Source: Monosporascus cannonballus (taxonomy: Eukaryota > Ascomycota > Sordariomycetes > Xylariales). Taken from it: DNA of 64,000 nt. The notes beneath the pieces were generated by a model, which saw only the letters and a list, made by a program, of their open reading frames with translations, made no database searches and was not told where the DNA came from. Both the position numbers and the translations under genes were made by a program. This document shows, piece after piece, positions 60,986 through 64,000 of this stretch. Each line of letters opens with the position of its first letter. Within the stretch, counting starts at the first letter, position 1. The stretch spans positions 62,001-126,000 of the forward strand of contig QJNS01000113.1 in NCBI GenBank assembly GCA_004154925.1, read 5' to 3'.

Positions 60986-62095
60986 TGTGCCAAATCCAAG
61001 GATACACCGGAATCATATTCTTATTGCTATTGTCTCCTATCAACATCGATCAGATACAAAGGACCGTGCGTCTAATATTTTCACAAAGTTAAAGATACAC
61101 TAATTTATACCCCTACTGCGATTGTCTCCTTAACCACGATCATCTACGAAGAAGCCGCACCTTCAAAATTTCCGACGCTTCTCTGACACGATCAACAACG
61201 TAGCCTTTGAGGTGGATATCCATTCCACTTCATCTGGCACAATTCACAGATACCCACGCTACACTGATTCCCTCGTGGCTGTCATTGTCTATTTACCTAC
61301 ACTTAGCACCCAAGCGACCAGAAAGCTGGTTTGCCACCTTCTCCTAGAATCCCTGCGCACGTAGCCATATACCTCACTCCCTAGCGATATAACCTTGATC
61401 TCGAGATTATTTCGAGCTCGTTGTCCGAGATTGTCTGTTCTAGAATCCTAGGTGCTATTTATGCTAATTTAAATGTGACGGACCCGGCTACGAGTAACGA
61501 CGCTCATTCTACCGAGGGCACTTCTTATTGTGGACGCTCCTTCCTCTGGCGACACTCCCTCACCGCTGATATCTCTTCCAAACAGGATACAGCACATACC
61601 TAGGCAGTTTGCCGTACTGAGTGAAATACAGAACCGCTTTCCCATACCGCTGATATTTGGAACAAGCCCTCTGTACGGCAAACATTTACAACTATGTCCC
61701 CCCTTCTCGCAGCGGTTCGATGGCCATCTGGTAATATTACCCACACCTGCCAATGTCCTATTTCATTAACATACCTTAACCTCATCTGCTTTACAACCTA
61801 TGGTCTTTAATAGTCCAGTTAACTAATACATCCTACTGCCCTCCTCTATCCACCTGTGATCGATGACTACCCCTAATCATTGTCGGAGCTCCCTTACACA
61901 ATCTACTCGGCCACACCTCCATATTCATACTGTCCGACAATTCCCCCTTGTCGTCGTCGTTCCCCCTTTCTTAGGCATACTCTGCAACACTTCCACATTC
62001 CACAACCCTTAACGTCGGTCCTCTATTACCGTCAAACATCTCGCAATTAGGTGTCTTGACAACATTTCCATTCCTATAGTATGAGACACACCTTC
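60986..62095. other. Ordinary-G+C sequence with weak repeats, no supported gene
   Basis: The words gatacac and attgtctcct recur near 61,012, 61,090 and 61,250, suggesting older, more diverged repeat units. Frames of 60-94 codons occur on both strands at 61,421-61,785 and overlap each other; none has a motif or a plausible gene context. The plus strand becomes poor in G from about 61,780 onward. Confidence 0.5.
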
Positions 62096-62350
62096 CCCCC
62101 ATCATCGTTGAAAGTCCCTCTTTAGGTAAAATCGGCCACGGTTGCGTTCCCGCAGGGTTGGACGACCACCGCTATTATCGTCGAAGTTCCTCCATCAACA
62201 ATAATTACTCGCATTATTGTCATATTTCTAGAGCTTGGCAACAATCTCCCATATCATCGTCGAAGCTGCAGCACCTCCGTTCCACCAGCTGTTATACTCA
62301 GCATCTTCTGGTACTTAGGTAAGTTCTACTGTTTCAACAGTCATCGAAGC
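62096..62350. repeat. Degenerate tandem repeat, period about 73-86 bp
   Basis: The word atcatcgtcgaagct or close variants occur near 62101, 62174, 62253 and 62338. The plus strand is C+T-rich. Confidence 0.55.
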
Positions 62351-62589
62351 TTGGATCACCCCCTCTAGGGTTTCACCGCAAATACCTTGAGATGGAAGGA
62401 GCAAGCACTTAGAATCTCATTGGAAGTCACACCTTTATTTGCACGGGACTGAACCCCACTCCTCTCCAGATAAGTTTCCAAGCACTTTGACCCAGCGCTT
62501 TGGCAACTTGCTAAAACATCTTCGACTCCAACCGAGACTTGAATTCTCTTCCTACTCCATCAGCACAAAGATGACAAACCTGCCCCGTA
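62351..62589. other. Ordinary-G+C sequence between repeat arrays, nothing recognised
   Basis: No repeat unit, gene or RNA motif is evident. It shares the pyrimidine-rich plus strand of its neighbours. Confidence 0.4.
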
Positions 62590-63660
62590 GACTATTTCTT
62601 CCTTCCGCATATCATTAAGGATGTCTCACCGAACTCTCTTCCATACATAATATATTACCTCCTGTTAACGACTCCTTCCTAATACCTATCATTCAAAACA
62701 TCCTGCCAGCCTTTTCATTCACATACAACGTTGACGTCTTCCCTTCATACAGGATACATGACATCCTATGAACCTTTCCTTCCGCAGACAATACATGACA
62801 TCTCGACGATCCCCCCATACATAATACCTACATAACCTCTGGGTGACCTCCTCCACCTGTAAGTAATGCGCGAAGCTGTCTGGTCGACGATCTCCTCCTT
62901 CTGCACATCATCCACACCCTCTCAGCGATCTCTTCCGTCACACATAATACATTATCTCTCGTTGATCCCCTTCATTACAAGTTGTCAACCTTTTCTGTCT
63001 GCATCTCCTCGCCCTGTTCCATTTGTGAGTAATACAGGAACCTGTGTTGTCGAACCTCTTCCTTCTGCATACAATACTTTCCCTCTTGTTGAACTCCTTT
63101 CTTCTCTATATGACGTTTATTCTACGCTGACCCTTTTCCATACAATACTTTCCTCCTGGTTGACCCTTCCTCCGCACAATATACGAGACGTCTCAGCGAC
63201 TTCTAACATCATACACAGTACGCACAGCCTTTCCCATCTGTAAGTAATGCGCATATATGTCTCGACGATCTCTTCCCTCTGCATACGATACACATTATCT
63301 CGGAAAACTTTCCCTCTGCACAAAATGACTCCATCTTCCATCTCGGCGACTCCTTCCATCTATGTATAACGTACCAAGCTACCCTGTTGACGATCCCTTC
63401 CATTTACACACAATACCTACCCACTTGCCATCCCAGCGACTTCTTTTATGTATAATATATTACCTGTGCTATTAACGACTTTTACTGCCTACATATAATA
63501 CACTAACCTGGCTTGTTAACGTTCTCTTTTACGAAAACATAATAAATCAAATCCCCCTTTCGGTAACCCCTACCGTTAGCACATAATATACCAATCTGGC
63601 TCCTTGTCGGTCTCTTCCGTCTACATACATTACACGAACCTACCGTCTTAATGCCCCTGC
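62590..63660. repeat. Degenerate minisatellite, unit about 36-45 bp, C+T-rich plus strand
   Basis: Roughly two dozen imperfect units of the form (c)ttcc-n-tctgcatacaatac ... ctc-n-gcgactcc. Clear successive units occur, for example, from 63,350 to 63,650. Open frames here (such as 62866-63243 on plus and 63117-63359 on minus) follow the repeat and show no domain. Two units share tgtaagtaatgcgc (62861 and 63239), hinting at larger duplications. The array is not RIPed, probably because units are short and diverged. Confidence 0.7.
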
Positions 63661-64000
63661 TTTAAAGAGGTTTTACGTATATTACATTATCCCATTTACT
63701 TATCAGCTTCTACCTCTTTGCCGGCCACCTGTACTGGCAAGGCTTGCGCTTAAGGTCTACGAACATTCTGACTATGCAACTGACCGCAAACTACCTCGGT
63801 TACTAACCTTTACCTCAGCTACAGTATTTCTACAGAGGCATTGCAGTTATCCTGTCCTCTTTTCAACTGAACATTCTTATTCATAGCTTGTTAAGCTACT
63901 TATTCCGCATTACTTTCTTGCACATTATTCATTACTCTTTACTGTACTGCCAATTACGATTTATTAAGGTATAATCCTTTAAAACTTGTTTATAGCTTCC
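63661..64000. other. Ordinary-G+C sequence, nothing recognised
   Basis: After the minisatellite comes unique-looking sequence with no open frame of useful length, RNA gene or transposon terminus visible before the window ends. Confidence 0.45.

Noticed and set aside
62866..63243. 125-codon open frame as a gene
   Set aside because: It lies wholly in the C+T-rich minisatellite, its composition (Ser, Leu, Pro, Thr) follows the repeat, an overlapping frame is open on the other strand, and no domain is visible.
62861..63244. GTAAGT words in tgtaagtaatgcgc as intron donors
   Set aside because: They occur in repeated units, and no matching coding exon, branch site and acceptor combination supports splicing.
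62590..63660. CRISPR-like array
   Set aside because: Units are degenerate throughout, with no constant repeat separated by unique spacers, in a eukaryotic context.

Overview
The window looks like an A+T-rich heterochromatic block of a filamentous ascomycete. Bases 1 to about 59,940 hold no intact gene. They consist of LTR retrotransposons eroded by C-to-T and G-to-A transitions on both strands: CAA/CAG codons have become TAA/TAG, Cys has become Tyr, Asp has become Asn and Glu has become Lys. That is the signature of repeat-induced point mutation (RIP). Bases 59,941-64,000 are ordinary in G+C and made largely of degenerate tandem repeats. I cannot name the species.

One chromovirus (Ty3/gypsy with chromodomain) family dominates. 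I call its copies a to g. Complete copies end in TG...CA and sit in 5-bp target-site duplications: a 3083-9990 (CCTCG), b 11204-17909 (AGTGT), c 33518-59836 (CTGAA), d 41287-48171 (TAATA), e 49598-56256 (CTTTC), f 26585-32913 (TTTAT). Copy g (about 23.2 kb to 59,866) has no recognisable left end. Only d is on the + strand. A second Ty3/gypsy family has one copy at 33611-39061 (ATAAC).

The elements are nested. f and c lie inside g. The second-family element, d, e and a solo LTR (59131-59526) lie inside c. A 124-bp element lies inside d. Removing the four insertions and their target duplications from c leaves exactly 6908 bp with two 431-bp LTRs, so the map closes arithmetically. Three families of 124-150-bp LTR-like elements are also present (915-1038 and 45400-45523; 3699-3848 and 22941-23082; 24306-24437). 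They have TG...CA ends. Four of the five copies have 5-bp target duplications, two of these with one RIP-type mismatch.

The most interesting content is a second reading frame in the chromovirus family. It runs opposite to gag-pol, between the 3' LTR and the end of pol. Copies a, b and d show the same spacing, C-x2-C-x6-C-x8-C-x2-C-x6-C (many Cys now Tyr), which is the Zn2Cys6 (Gal4-type) cluster spacing. A helical, coiled-coil-like stretch and a Trp-rich tail (read in c and e) follow. In b the frame runs 200 codons without a frameshift, broken only by RIP-type stops. It converges tail-to-tail on the chromodomain end of pol, so each element seems to have carried an antisense accessory gene for a zinc-cluster-like protein, presumably transcribed from the 3' LTR.

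The LTRs share a conserved R-U5 side but have very different U3 sides, each keeping an ACGTGA core and its own short tandem repeats. Two gag/LTR lineages (a, c, g versus b, d, e and probably f) share one pol. The 1-3082, 9996-11203 and 17915-22940 stretches are A+T-rich and I see no gene in them.
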